In this document: positions 1 through 9,281 of the stretch, one piece after another
Layout: the number at the start of each line of letters is the position of its first letter
Position numbering within the stretch: position 1 is the stretch's first letter
DNA from: CAZEGV01 sp964511645
GTDB lineage: Bacteria; Bacteroidota; Bacteroidia; Cytophagales; JAAEPT01
Direction: 5' to 3'
DNA length: 64,000 nucleotides
NCBI GenBank assembly: GCA_964511645.1
Contig: CAZEGV010000002.1
Span: forward strand, 1 to 64,000
Position numbers and translations under genes: made by a program
The notes under the pieces: model-generated
What the model saw: only the letters and a program-made list of their open reading frames with translations
Told to the model about the DNA's origin: nothing
Databases searched by the model: none

Positions 1-89
1 ACCGTAACCAGTTATGCTAAATCATTTTTCCTCGATATTGCAAAAAACAATTCACTCTAAATTAGACTCATATTATAGTTAAACTGGTA
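1..89 (+). mobile_element. MITE-like element, copy 1 (left part outside window)
   Basis: This is the right-hand 89 bases of the short element that is complete at 23109-23265; the two agree at 87 of 89 positions. It ends with the terminal inverted repeat TTATAGTTAAACTGGTA at 73-89, followed by TTA, the same trinucleotide that flanks the complete copy. The left end lies outside the window, so its own target duplication cannot be checked. It carries no coding sequence and would need a transposase supplied from elsewhere. Confidence 0.75.
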
Positions 90-123
90 TTATAGGTGAT
101 ATTGTGAATTGTTTTTCAATATC
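34..123. repeat. Long inverted repeat spanning the end of MITE copy 1
   Basis: Bases 34-55 inside the element pair with 104-123 in the flanking DNA. The pairing covers GATATTG (34-40) with CAATATC (117-123), and AAAAACAATTCAC (43-55) with GTGAATTGTTTTT (104-116), with a two-base bulge. The terminal repeat of the element sits in the 48-base loop. It lies just downstream of the last gene of the pyrD-to-YHS run, so it could act as a 3' end structure, but no clear T-run follows it. Confidence 0.6.
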
Positions 124-131
124 CCCTCCCC

Positions 132-587
132 CTAATATCGAATTTTAGTCTTTAATAATCTTTTCCAATTCTCATCTGCCTGAGTCTTTAGCTTTTCTTC
201 ATCTTTGTTCCAACTATCAAGTGTATTAATGCCAAGTTTTTTGTAAAAAAGGTATAGTTTTCCATCGAAGATTTTAAAACATGATGGATTAACACTGAAT
301 TTTGTCCCATCTTTTCCCATTGCATAGGCACACCAGCCTCCATATTGTGGGCTGTATTTCTCTGGGCTTTGTTTAAATAATTCTTTGTTGTCCTCACTAG
401 AAAAGTGATATACAACCTTTTGGTAAGAGAAAGTGATAGCATTATCCCCTTTGCATGCTTCTCCCTCCGTAAAGTAGGCGACAGGGTCATAGCCTTGTAT
501 CGCAACTTTTTTTTTGTTGGTATTGAGTACTTGCTGTGTACAAGCAGTACTTAGCCAAATAATAAGAAGAATAGATATCTTTTTCAT
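132..587 (-). CDS. YHS domain-containing lipoprotein
   Basis: A 151-residue protein with a lipoprotein signal peptide (LSTAC, Cys16 as lipid anchor) and a YHS-type domain: GYDPVAYF near residue 32 and YGGWCAYAM near 83. YHS domains occur in metal-related and oxidoreductase-associated proteins; the substrate here is unknown. The start ATG overlaps the stop of the upstream metalloprotease gene by four bases (ATGA), so translation is probably coupled. It is the last gene of a co-directional run that begins at pyrD. Family assignment is fairly safe; function is not known. Confidence 0.85.
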   Translation of the reverse strand: MKKISILLIIWLSTACTQQVLNTNKKKVAIQGYDPVAYFTEGEACKGDNAITFSYQKVVYHFSSEDNKELFKQSPEKYSPQYGGWCAYAMGKDGTKFSVNPSCFKIFDGKLYLFYKKLGINTLDSWNKDEEKLKTQADENWKRLLKTKIRY

Positions 588-2845
588 TTGAAAATAGGGT
601 TTTTGTAAGTGAATCCTTTGTAAGAGAACTTTCTTCCCCTAACGGCAATAAAGTGTTTTTTGTTATCAATATAAAAATCAATATACTTTTTTGGTGTAAA
701 CTTTTTATGAGATGCTTGTGCTTTATTAAATCTACGTATGATTTTACTTTCATCTTTATCTTTTAACCTTTTCCCTTTATAAAAGAGTGCCGTATTAGGG
801 GTCAAAAAATATTTTTTAAAAAGTTTAACGTTCGATAAATTCGTTATTTCTTGCAAAGAAATGGGTTTAACAACTGATTGACTTACTGCATCGTTCAAGA
901 AATTCACTTGCGTTTTTTTAGAAAGTATAATTTCTCCATTATTATTAATAATTGCATTTTCATCAATCAATAAGGCTACTTGTTTGTCACAGATAAGGTA
1001 AGCACCCTCTTCAATAATTAGTTTAGCTTCTTTTTCTATAATTAGATGAGTGCTATCGGTTAATCTTAAAATAGCATCTTTATTGATTTCGAACGTGTTA
1101 CCCGATGCAATCCTTAATATGGTAGAGCGGTTATAACTTCCATTAATTTTGTCATGGATGGCAGGTGTTTGACTCTTAGCTAAAGTAAGGTCGGCATTAA
1201 GTTCAAGATTTGCGTATTGCTCATAGGCTGTGTCAGCCTGAAAAATAATTTCTTGAGCTGACCACCTAGTTTTTTGATTAATACCATAACTATTATAAGC
1301 GATGCTAATTTTTGATTTACCCTCTTTTATAGATAATACTTTTATACTTAGTCCATTAAGATAAGCGGAGGTCATAAGCCTTTCTCGTTGATTATATTTT
1401 CGTAGAGGCAATACCATAGGGTTAGTTGCAATATTTATTATCGAACCTGCTTTAAAAGCCAACCCTTCCCCTGTCCAGCTACAACGTTCTTGGTTATTAA
1501 GTGAGAAAATATACATTCCTTCATTTTTTTTGCTACGAGGGTGATTAGCATTAGCATTGTATCTAATGTGCCCGTCTTTGTTATAATCAAACATCACCAC
1601 ATGGTTAAGAGCATAGCCTTCTATTGGGTTAGCGGTAGTTGTATAAAAATCATAAACTGACTGTCCCCACCATTTCTTTTCTTTATACAAACTATCCTTA
1701 TACCTAAAGTTATGATTTCCTTCTGGGTGCAATACCCGAATGCCATTAGCTCCTGTATTAAAACTATGAATGGAATTACGAGCAGGAGATATGTTTTCTA
1801 CATACATATAAATTCCTTTTTTGGGATTTGTTAATTCTTTTCCAAAAGCATTTTTGAGGTATCGGTGTCTATCAAAGGTGTTTATTTTTTGATGATTTTC
1901 TATCCATAAATGCTGATTACTGTGTGGAATTCGGATTCGGATAGCATCCCCTGTAGTAATATAATCATCTATTTCTACAATTGTATCATGTAGAGGTTTA
2001 ACGATGTCATATTTGATTTCTGTCCAGCCAAGGTACCACCTCTCCCAAGCATTCACAGTATAGAATACCCTGTCGGTAGCATTTGACATACTCCAAGCAG
2101 ACGTGCCTCTGAGGTATTGCCCAAGTACTCCATTTGCAATCCCAATATGAGGCGAACTATATAAATTATGTCCAAACTCATGGATGAATAAATCTGACAA
2201 ACCTTCGGAATTAGTATTAGTACGCACAGACGTATAGCCAGAGCTTACTTTGTAGTTGCCTAAAGGAAAATAACCTCCTTGTATAGCTGCTAACCCTCCC
2301 ATCCCTTTTCTGCGGTAGAGAAGTATTACATAATCAAGGTTGCCATCAGGTTGAGGGTTAATACTATTATCTATTTTCCATGAGGGATTATTTTTTCTTT
2401 GATCGTATTTACTCCAATCATAATTGGGGTATTGTTTATCGATATAAAGAAATATTTCTTTGTTGATATTGCCGTTTGATTGCCTCCCTTTTAGTTTTAA
2501 AGGAATAGATTCGGGGAATATATCCGCTGTGAACTTAAATTTCCCCATCGACATATCATTGTACCATTTGCTAAGGTTGTCTTTTGTGCCGATTTGGTTT
2601 ATTTCAGAAGAGAATAAACTGTTGTTATCAGGTTTTGCAAAGTCTGGTATTTCGTCATATTTCCACTTTCCCCAGTTGGTAGTATCTTCATCGGGGAAAT
2701 GTACAAATATAATGAGTGCGTGTAAATTCCCTTTGGGGGTATGTACTAATCCATAAGTAGAACTTCTTTCTTGTATTTGAGTAAAAGAGCGGGTAGTGAA
2801 TAAAAATAGAAACGTTAATAAACTAAGATATTTTATTACTCTCAT
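584..2845 (-). CDS. M6-type secreted zinc metalloprotease
   Basis: A 753-residue protein with an N-terminal signal peptide (cleavage likely near TRSFTQ, residues 18-23). The zinc motif HEFGH lies at residues 222-226 and a further His at 233 may be the third ligand; its spacing is one residue longer than the metzincin consensus. The overall pattern resembles M6 (immune inhibitor A-like) proteases that hydrolyse extracellular or periplasmic protein. The C-terminal third, from about residue 530, is beta-rich with repeated short hydrophobic strands and shows no T9SS sorting signal that I recognise. The gene overlaps the membrane-protein gene upstream by 23 bases and the YHS gene downstream by 4. 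Substrate unknown. Confidence 0.85.
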   Translation of the reverse strand: MRVIKYLSLLTFLFLFTTRSFTQIQERSSTYGLVHTPKGNLHALIIFVHFPDEDTTNWGKWKYDEIPDFAKPDNNSLFSSEINQIGTKDNLSKWYNDMSMGKFKFTADIFPESIPLKLKGRQSNGNINKEIFLYIDKQYPNYDWSKYDQRKNNPSWKIDNSINPQPDGNLDYVILLYRRKGMGGLAAIQGGYFPLGNYKVSSGYTSVRTNTNSEGLSDLFIHEFGHNLYSSPHIGIANGVLGQYLRGTSAWSMSNATDRVFYTVNAWERWYLGWTEIKYDIVKPLHDTIVEIDDYITTGDAIRIRIPHSNQHLWIENHQKINTFDRHRYLKNAFGKELTNPKKGIYMYVENISPARNSIHSFNTGANGIRVLHPEGNHNFRYKDSLYKEKKWWGQSVYDFYTTTANPIEGYALNHVVMFDYNKDGHIRYNANANHPRSKKNEGMYIFSLNNQERCSWTGEGLAFKAGSIINIATNPMVLPLRKYNQRERLMTSAYLNGLSIKVLSIKEGKSKISIAYNSYGINQKTRWSAQEIIFQADTAYEQYANLELNADLTLAKSQTPAIHDKINGSYNRSTILRIASGNTFEINKDAILRLTDSTHLIIEKEAKLIIEEGAYLICDKQVALLIDENAIINNNGEIILSKKTQVNFLNDAVSQSVVKPISLQEITNLSNVKLFKKYFLTPNTALFYKGKRLKDKDESKIIRRFNKAQASHKKFTPKKYIDFYIDNKKHFIAVRGRKFSYKGFTYKNPIFK

Positions 2846-4031
2846 GATGTTTTAATATGATATTTAAACATAACATTATAACAAAGGGAAGGTATATAAC
2901 ACTATATCTTGACAATGAGCCGATGTTTGGTGTTGCATAGCACAATAACCCAGCCATTGAAAATGAATAGATTAATAATACTATTGCCATAATGTTAAAA
3001 CTAATTTTTTCTTTTATTATAATATAAATAGTGTGTATATAAATGATTGATAAAATAAGGCTCTGAACACTTTGTAATGAAGAAAGGGTAGAGTAAACAT
3101 CCCAAGGCATTGGAGACAAAAAACCATAATACCAAGCTTTTGGTAGGTAGAGAATCATCCACCACCAACCTTCACTTAAGTGAGAGAAAGAAATACTGTT
3201 GGAAGAAGAGTGACTAATAAGTGGTTGATAGCTACTAAGAATGGCATTATATATTTTATCGAGATGAAGATTAGGGTGTAGAGCAATACTGACTAAAAAA
3301 AGAAGTGTAAATAGGGAAATACTTTTAAGGCTAAATCCATATTTCCTAATCAAAAAATCAATTATCAATAATAAGACAAAAGGAATCATAAAGTAATACT
3401 TAATCACAAATACAATGTACAGTAATATGATTGCTAGTACATACCTCAGTATAGTTGGTTTTTTTTGTAAAAGGATGGCTATTAATAGTAGTGCAGGAAG
3501 AGTGATGGATTCTTTCATAATGCCAGAGCTCCACAAGCCTATCGAAGGAATGAGCATGAAACTAATCAGTATTGCCCATAAATAAATCGAATAGCGTTGT
3601 TGAATATGGTAAGCAAATCGGATTGTAATACAAAAACTTAATGTAGAAATGAGCACCCCAGCTAACCAGAAGTTTTGAAAAGAAAAAAGGTATAAAACAG
3701 AAATGATTTTCACAAATAATACTGTGCGTGCTTCTCCTGAATAGGATAAATTGGTGTTTATTTGTCCACTATCACTAAACAGGTACTGGACATAATCTTG
3801 AGCAGAAGAGAAAAAAGTATTACTTGCAGATAGTGCATTCTTGTGTACCAGTAAGACATCCCCTGTTTCGTAGTAAACAAAGTACATCCACCCAGAAAAT
3901 AAACCAAATAATATTTTAATGATAAGTAAAATAAAAAAATAAGGAGTATGATGTTTTTTATACGTTTTTGTGATTGAGAATGCCAACCCAAGTATGGATA
4001 GAGATGATAATATAATTTTAATCAGCATCAC
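2823..4031 (-). CDS. Polytopic membrane protein of unknown function
   Basis: A 402-residue protein with about ten hydrophobic segments spread along the whole chain and a large polar stretch around residues 60-100 between early segments. The topology loosely recalls O-antigen polymerases and other glycan-handling membrane proteins, but I see no diagnostic motif and do not assign a function. It overlaps the DUF2851 gene upstream by 14 bases and the M6 protease gene downstream by 23, so the genes are probably co-translated. Confidence 0.8.
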   Translation of the reverse strand: MMLIKIILSSLSILGLAFSITKTYKKHHTPYFFILLIIKILFGLFSGWMYFVYYETGDVLLVHKNALSASNTFFSSAQDYVQYLFSDSGQINTNLSYSGEARTVLFVKIISVLYLFSFQNFWLAGVLISTLSFCITIRFAYHIQQRYSIYLWAILISFMLIPSIGLWSSGIMKESITLPALLLIAILLQKKPTILRYVLAIILLYIVFVIKYYFMIPFVLLLIIDFLIRKYGFSLKSISLFTLLFLVSIALHPNLHLDKIYNAILSSYQPLISHSSSNSISFSHLSEGWWWMILYLPKAWYYGFLSPMPWDVYSTLSSLQSVQSLILSIIYIHTIYIIIKEKISFNIMAIVLLIYSFSMAGLLCYATPNIGSLSRYSVIYLPFVIMLCLNIILKHHESNKIS

Positions 4032-5280
4032 GATTGATAATAGAAACCCCTATATTACAGTGTAAACATTTTTTTTGGTCACAAAAATATTTCTTTAAGC
4101 CAATAATAGCCTGTGAGTCATAAGCAGATTTATTTTTGAATTTATAGGCTTCATATCCTCGGGTAATTATATTGTTTTCAGGTTTTATATTTTCTAATAA
4201 GTCAAATGCTCGTTGTTTTAATTCTTCTTTATTATGTCTTTGAGAGATGAAAATAAGCAGTGGAACTATATAGTTAATAACGAGATTTTCTCGGGCTGTT
4301 TTTCCAATTGATTTTTTTGAAGGATTTGAAGGGACTCCTGTTCTGCTATGTGACTCCCAATATTTACTTACTTGTGTAGAAAATAATTTTAACCATTGTT
4401 CTATTGTGAGGTCGGCATCTATAAAATGAAGTACTTCTGGTTGCTTATGTAATAAATTGGCTAATTGTGACAATCTAATTTCTGGAAAACTTTGTGGGCG
4501 AACTCTCCCATAAATCCATAAGTTTTTACTAATCGGCTCTAACTGATACTTAGCCGATAAAAACTCATACTCTTTTGCCCAAATATTATCATCTTCCCCT
4601 AATAAATTAGCAGTACCTAATAATAATGCTTCAAGGGATAGGATAGAGTTAGAGTGTTTTAAAACCACCTTAATAGGCAAAGCAATAGACAAAGCTGTAA
4701 GTGCATCTTTATTAGTCCCAAAACCAAAAGATCGTAATAACCACGACCATGTTAGTTGTAGGTAATCATCGTTAAAATGTTTTACTAATTGATAGACTTC
4801 TACTATACGTTGCTCCATTCGATGTATCAAAGCTCGCTCAAGCATATTGTTTATACTAAAGATAGGTAGCTTTTGGATGCCATGGTGGCAAGGAAGTTGC
4901 TCTTTTTCGAGTAGGAATCTCTGATAGCTATTGATGAGTGACTTATCTACTAAATTTTTAGCTTCTACAATAAGGGCTTTGTTTTTATCTAAGCTAGGAA
5001 TTATCTTGTCATCATTCCACACAAAGTGTAAAACAACATTGCCATACTTAGGGTTGTTGTCATGTTTGTGAGCCAACCAATCCGATGATTTAAGGTGACA
5101 TTCTACGCTTCCGTTGAGTCTAACTCCATCTACCAATATTTCAGCCTCTTGAAAATCTGGTCCATCACTCTCGTTTAGATAACCCGTCTTGAGTACTTGA
5201 ATGATTTTTCCATTGATAGAGCGTAATGGCATTGTGATTTTTTGATATCGCCATACAAACCATAGAAAATCTTCTTTCAT
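4018..5280 (-). CDS. DUF2851 family protein
   Basis: A 420-residue cytosolic protein recognised as DUF2851 by its N-terminal block (GPDFQEAEILVDG, then GSVECHLKSSDW, then VLHFVWNDD) and by the C-terminal cysteine pair in QKKCLHCNIG. The family is common in Bacteroidota and has no established function; the C-terminal Cys pattern suggests metal binding, which is inference. Two bases separate it from pyrF upstream, and it overlaps the next gene by 14 bases. Confidence 0.88.
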   Translation of the reverse strand: MKEDFLWFVWRYQKITMPLRSINGKIIQVLKTGYLNESDGPDFQEAEILVDGVRLNGSVECHLKSSDWLAHKHDNNPKYGNVVLHFVWNDDKIIPSLDKNKALIVEAKNLVDKSLINSYQRFLLEKEQLPCHHGIQKLPIFSINNMLERALIHRMEQRIVEVYQLVKHFNDDYLQLTWSWLLRSFGFGTNKDALTALSIALPIKVVLKHSNSILSLEALLLGTANLLGEDDNIWAKEYEFLSAKYQLEPISKNLWIYGRVRPQSFPEIRLSQLANLLHKQPEVLHFIDADLTIEQWLKLFSTQVSKYWESHSRTGVPSNPSKKSIGKTARENLVINYIVPLLIFISQRHNKEELKQRAFDLLENIKPENNIITRGYEAYKFKNKSAYDSQAIIGLKKYFCDQKKCLHCNIGVSIINRDAD

Positions 5281-5282
5281 CT

Positions 5283-6098
5283 TTATAAGTATTTATCTAG
5301 CAGTATGTTCATTTTTCGTTGTAATATCTGTGCTTTTATCCCTGCTTTTTCTGCAAAATCGTTGCCTCCAGAAGCATAAATTATCCCTCGTGAAGAATTA
5401 ATAAGTAAGCCACATTGCGAGTTCATACCATATTTAGAAACGGTATCTAAATCTCCTCCTTGAGAGCCAACTCCGGGTACTAATAAAAAATGATTAGGTA
5501 CAATATCTCTAATTTCTTTAAAATATTCTGCCTTAGTAGCTCCCACTACATACATCATATTATCATTTGTTCCCCACTCTTTACTTGTATTTAATACTTC
5601 TTTGTATAACGGTTCTCCTTTTTCTGTTTTGATTGTTTGAAAATCAAATGCTCCTTGGTTAGAAGTAAGAGCAAGTAATATCACCCATTTGTTTTTAAAT
5701 TCTAAAAAAGGTTTAACGGAGTCACTACCCATATACGGAGCAACTGTAACAGAATCAAAATCCATTGTTTCAAAAAATGCTCGGGCATATAACGAAGAAG
5801 TATTGCCAATATCTCCTCGTTTAGCATCAGCAATAGTAAATATATCTTTAGGGATATAATCTAATGTCTTTTGTAATGATTCCCAACCTTTTGTCCCCAT
5901 CGCTTCATAAAAAGCAATATTGGGTTTATAAGCAACACAATAATCTTTTGTTGCATCTATAATTTGTTTATTAAATTCAAAAATAGGGTCTTCCTTTTCT
6001 AATAAAAAAGGGGGCATTTTTTTTATATCAGTATCAAGTCCTACACATAAGTAGGACCTCTTTTTTTTTATCTGTTCAAAGAGTTCTTTTTGATTCAT
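5283..6098 (-). CDS. pyrF: Orotidine 5'-phosphate decarboxylase
   Basis: Catalyses the last step of UMP synthesis, decarboxylation of OMP. The 271-residue length and sequence fit the type 2 PyrF subfamily. The active-site motif DAKRGD is at residues 91-96 with the catalytic Lys at 93, YKPN is at 57-60, and a phosphate-binding GVGSQGGD motif lies near residue 210. Six bases separate it from the lolA-like gene. The pyrD gene for an earlier step of the same pathway heads the same run, with ftsK and lolA in between, so the two may share a transcript. Confidence 0.96.
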   Translation of the reverse strand: MNQKELFEQIKKKRSYLCVGLDTDIKKMPPFLLEKEDPIFEFNKQIIDATKDYCVAYKPNIAFYEAMGTKGWESLQKTLDYIPKDIFTIADAKRGDIGNTSSLYARAFFETMDFDSVTVAPYMGSDSVKPFLEFKNKWVILLALTSNQGAFDFQTIKTEKGEPLYKEVLNTSKEWGTNDNMMYVVGATKAEYFKEIRDIVPNHFLLVPGVGSQGGDLDTVSKYGMNSQCGLLINSSRGIIYASGGNDFAEKAGIKAQILQRKMNILLDKYL

Positions 6099-6104
6099 AC
6101 AGCT

Positions 6105-6785
6105 TTATTCTTCACAAAGATCAATTAGGTCATAATTAGGATATCTTGCTTCCGAAAAACTTAATTTCCCAGTTGGTATAACGGCATTTGGCTTTATAGA
6201 GTCAATTGTTACTGTGTATCTATTTCCATTTTTCTCAAATATTTCCCATTTTACTAAGGTATAAGTTTTAGCGTCGATGTGTAACCTGATTTTAAAAATA
6301 GTATTATATTTTCTCTTTTCGGGGCTTAGGTCTGGCTCAAGATCTATTGTATGGCAAACTTTACCTACAACAGTGCTTTGAGAGGACAACAAGATGTATT
6401 TGTAACCTGCTTTGTAGACTTCACTCATTTTAGTAACATCCATACTTTCATCTAATTCCTCAGGACACATTTTATTAATCTCTAAATCTTCTTTTTTAAG
6501 TTCATAAAGATAATTACCGTCGTTCAGATAAAAATCTCCAGTTTTAAACTCAATTTTAGATTTATCCCCTCTTAAATAAACGAGTCCCTTCCGAGTTTCA
6601 TCCATTCCACCAGCTGGACTATGTAAAGAGAACGTAAAATTAGCCTGTAAAGATTTAAAGGTTTTAAACGTAGCACTTGTCTTGTCTAAAATGACTTTTG
6701 CTTTAGGGTCTTTCCCGCTAGATTGAGAGAAGGTAAGTGTACTAATAGCTAACGATAGTAATGCGACAACAAATTTCTTATTCAT
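6105..6785 (-). CDS. lolA: LolA-like outer-membrane lipoprotein carrier
   Basis: A 226-residue periplasmic protein with a signal peptide (cleavage near TLTFSQ, residues 16-21). The body has the LolA pattern: an early FKTFKSLQANFTF helix-strand block, GLVYLRGDKSKIEF, and alternating beta strands forming the half-barrel that carries lipoproteins to the outer membrane. It sits seven bases after ftsK, a neighbourhood common in Bacteroidota. Whether it carries lipoproteins or serves another LolA-like role cannot be told from sequence alone. Confidence 0.9.
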   Translation of the reverse strand: MNKKFVVALLSLAISTLTFSQSSGKDPKAKVILDKTSATFKTFKSLQANFTFSLHSPAGGMDETRKGLVYLRGDKSKIEFKTGDFYLNDGNYLYELKKEDLEINKMCPEELDESMDVTKMSEVYKAGYKYILLSSQSTVVGKVCHTIDLEPDLSPEKRKYNTIFKIRLHIDAKTYTLVKWEIFEKNGNRYTVTIDSIKPNAVIPTGKLSFSEARYPNYDLIDLCEE

Positions 6786-6792
6786 AATTTTT

Positions 6793-9273
6793 TTATTCTT
6801 TTATTCCGTTTAGGTTATCCAATAACTGTTCCAAACTATAATCATCTTGTAATAATACTTCTCTAGCTTTACTTCCAGAGAATGGACCAACTACTCCTGC
6901 TGCTTCTAACTGGTCTATAATACTTCCAGCTCGGTTATATCCAATCCTTAGTTTTCGTTGCACTAGGGATGTGCTTCCTTGCTGATGAGCAACTATAATA
7001 CGTGCCGCTTCTTCAAATAAAGTATCTCTATCGTTGAGATTAATATCTCCTAATGAACTTTCATTTTCTCCTACAAATTCAGGTAATAAATAGGGATGCC
7101 CGAAGCTTGGTTGCTCAGATATGTGGTTGACTAATGCTTCTACCTCTGGTGTGTCGATAAACGCACATTGTACCCTTACCATATCAGAGCTTTGCGAGAA
7201 GAGCATATCTCCTCTACCAATTAATTGATCTGCTCCTTTTGAGTCTAGTACTACACGAGAGTCTATTGAAGAGGATACTTTAAACGCCACTCTTGCTGGG
7301 AAATTGGCACGGATAATACCCGTTACAATTTTAGCATCTGGACGCTGAGTAGCCAAGATAAGATGAATACCAATTGCACGAGCTTTTTGGGCAAGTCTAG
7401 CAATAGGAGTTTCTACCTCCTTACCTGCGGTCATTATAAAATCACCATACTCATCAATCACTACTACTATATAAGGCAAAAATCGATGTCCATTATTAGG
7501 ATTTAATTTTCTTCTGACGAACTTACCGTTATACTCTTTGAGGTTACGACAAGTAGCCATTTTTAATAAATTATACCGATCTTCCATTTCAATACACAAA
7601 GAATTTAACGTATTGATTACCTTACTTGTATCGGTTAATATTGCATCTTCACCATCAGGAAGCATAGCGAGATAATGGTTTTCTATTTTTTCATAAATAG
7701 AAAGCTCTACAACTTTAGGGTCAACTAATACAAGCTTTAGCTCAGCGGGATGTTTTTTGTATAGCAAGGATGCGAGTATCATATTAATCCCAACTGATTT
7801 ACCTTGACCAGTAGCTCCTGCTATTAGCATATGTGGCATTTTGGCAAGGTCTACCATAAACACTTCGTTAGAAATTGTTTTCCCAAAAGCAATTGGCAAA
7901 TCTAAATCACTCTTCATGAATTTTTCTGTAGAGAAAACATTTCGAGCGGGTACAATTTCTTTATGTTGATTAGGTACTTCTATTCCTATTGTTCCTTTTC
8001 CTGGGATTGGAGCGATGATTCTGATTCCTAATGCTGCCAAACTCATGGCAATATCATCTTCTAAGTTTTTAATCTTAGATATTTTTACTCCTGCATCAGG
8101 CACAATTTCATATAGTGTTACCGTTGGTCCTACTGTTGCTTTTATACTTTGGATTCCAATTTTGTAGTATCCTAAGGTCTCTACAATTTTGTCTTTATTA
8201 AGTTCTAATTCTTCTTTAGTTACTTTAGCTCCACCTGTATCTCTTTCTAATAATAGGTCTACTGGAGGCATTTTGTACATAGACAGTTCTAAGGTAGGGT
8301 CATAGTTTTCGACAGTCGTTTCATCGCTTTCTTCTTCTACTACACCTTCGTCAATTTCAAAGTCTGCTGCTTTGTTCGCTTCCGCTAATGTTTCTTCTAC
8401 TGGAGTTTCTATTTCTAAACTTGGTGAAGCAGTTATTGGAGGTTTCTTCTTGAGTTCAGGCACTTCAAACTCTATTGAAGAGGGTGTTTCTTCCTCTGTT
8501 TTGGATTGTATCGGAGTAATAATAGGTTCAGAAGAGATCGGTGCTTCTGTTTTTATTATTGGTTCAGCTTCATCAACAATAAACTCTTCTTGTTTTTCAT
8601 CATTTTCTTGAAGATCATCAACTATTTTTTTCGATTTATTTAACCCAACTAATGATGTAATGTCAAAAAAGTAGATGAAAAAAATTCCTAAGACCAGTAA
8701 AAGCAAGAGTATAGTGCCAATTCCCGCAAGTTGATTGACGAACTGTGCAATTGCAAACCCCCATCCTCCACACAAAAAGTCAAGTGAGCTAATTGTATCT
8801 GATGTAAGTACGATATAACCTAATAAAATACTTAACCACAAGACTGCAAAAATAGAAAACTTCGTTATCCGCTTGAGTAACGGGATTTCTTTATCAAAAA
8901 TAATTTGATAGCCATAAGCACCAATGATTGGAGCAAGTAAAATTGTGCCAATCCCAAACCACCTGAATATAAGTAAATAAGCAAGAGAAGCTCCAAAAGA
9001 ACCAGAAGTATTTTGAGTATTATCACCTAGTTCTGCAAGTGATTGATTTGTATCTTGAAGGCTTTGGTCAGTTTGCCCTGTTACTAGGTACGAAAAGAAC
9101 GCAATAAGCATCCAAGCAGAAAAAATCATTAAAAACCAACCTAAGGCTAGCCTAAGCCGTGAGTCGTTTAAGAAATCAAAACTACTACCAGAAGATGGTT
9201 TCTTTTTTTTAGCGGAAGCTTTCTTCTTTTTTGGTGATTCCTCTTGGGGTGTTATATAAGTGTTTTCTGCCAT
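6793..9273 (-). CDS. ftsK: DNA translocase FtsK/SpoIIIE
   Basis: An 826-residue septal DNA pump that moves chromosome ends during division. Four N-terminal membrane segments lie at about 42-64, 96-124, 139-157 and 184-204. An acidic, Pro-rich linker spans 210-325. The motor follows, with Walker A GATGQGKS at 486-493 and Walker B IVVVIDEYGD near 615. The winged-helix gamma domain that reads polar DNA motifs is at the C terminus (VQRKLRIGYNRAGSIIDQLE). The linker is short compared with enterobacterial FtsK. The gene is eight bases from pyrD and seven from the lolA-like gene. Confidence 0.97.
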   Translation of the reverse strand: MAENTYITPQEESPKKKKASAKKKKPSSGSSFDFLNDSRLRLALGWFLMIFSAWMLIAFFSYLVTGQTDQSLQDTNQSLAELGDNTQNTSGSFGASLAYLLIFRWFGIGTILLAPIIGAYGYQIIFDKEIPLLKRITKFSIFAVLWLSILLGYIVLTSDTISSLDFLCGGWGFAIAQFVNQLAGIGTILLLLLVLGIFFIYFFDITSLVGLNKSKKIVDDLQENDEKQEEFIVDEAEPIIKTEAPISSEPIITPIQSKTEEETPSSIEFEVPELKKKPPITASPSLEIETPVEETLAEANKAADFEIDEGVVEEESDETTVENYDPTLELSMYKMPPVDLLLERDTGGAKVTKEELELNKDKIVETLGYYKIGIQSIKATVGPTVTLYEIVPDAGVKISKIKNLEDDIAMSLAALGIRIIAPIPGKGTIGIEVPNQHKEIVPARNVFSTEKFMKSDLDLPIAFGKTISNEVFMVDLAKMPHMLIAGATGQGKSVGINMILASLLYKKHPAELKLVLVDPKVVELSIYEKIENHYLAMLPDGEDAILTDTSKVINTLNSLCIEMEDRYNLLKMATCRNLKEYNGKFVRRKLNPNNGHRFLPYIVVVIDEYGDFIMTAGKEVETPIARLAQKARAIGIHLILATQRPDAKIVTGIIRANFPARVAFKVSSSIDSRVVLDSKGADQLIGRGDMLFSQSSDMVRVQCAFIDTPEVEALVNHISEQPSFGHPYLLPEFVGENESSLGDINLNDRDTLFEEAARIIVAHQQGSTSLVQRKLRIGYNRAGSIIDQLEAAGVVGPFSGSKAREVLLQDDYSLEQLLDNLNGIKE

Positions 9274-9281
9274 CTACCTGC

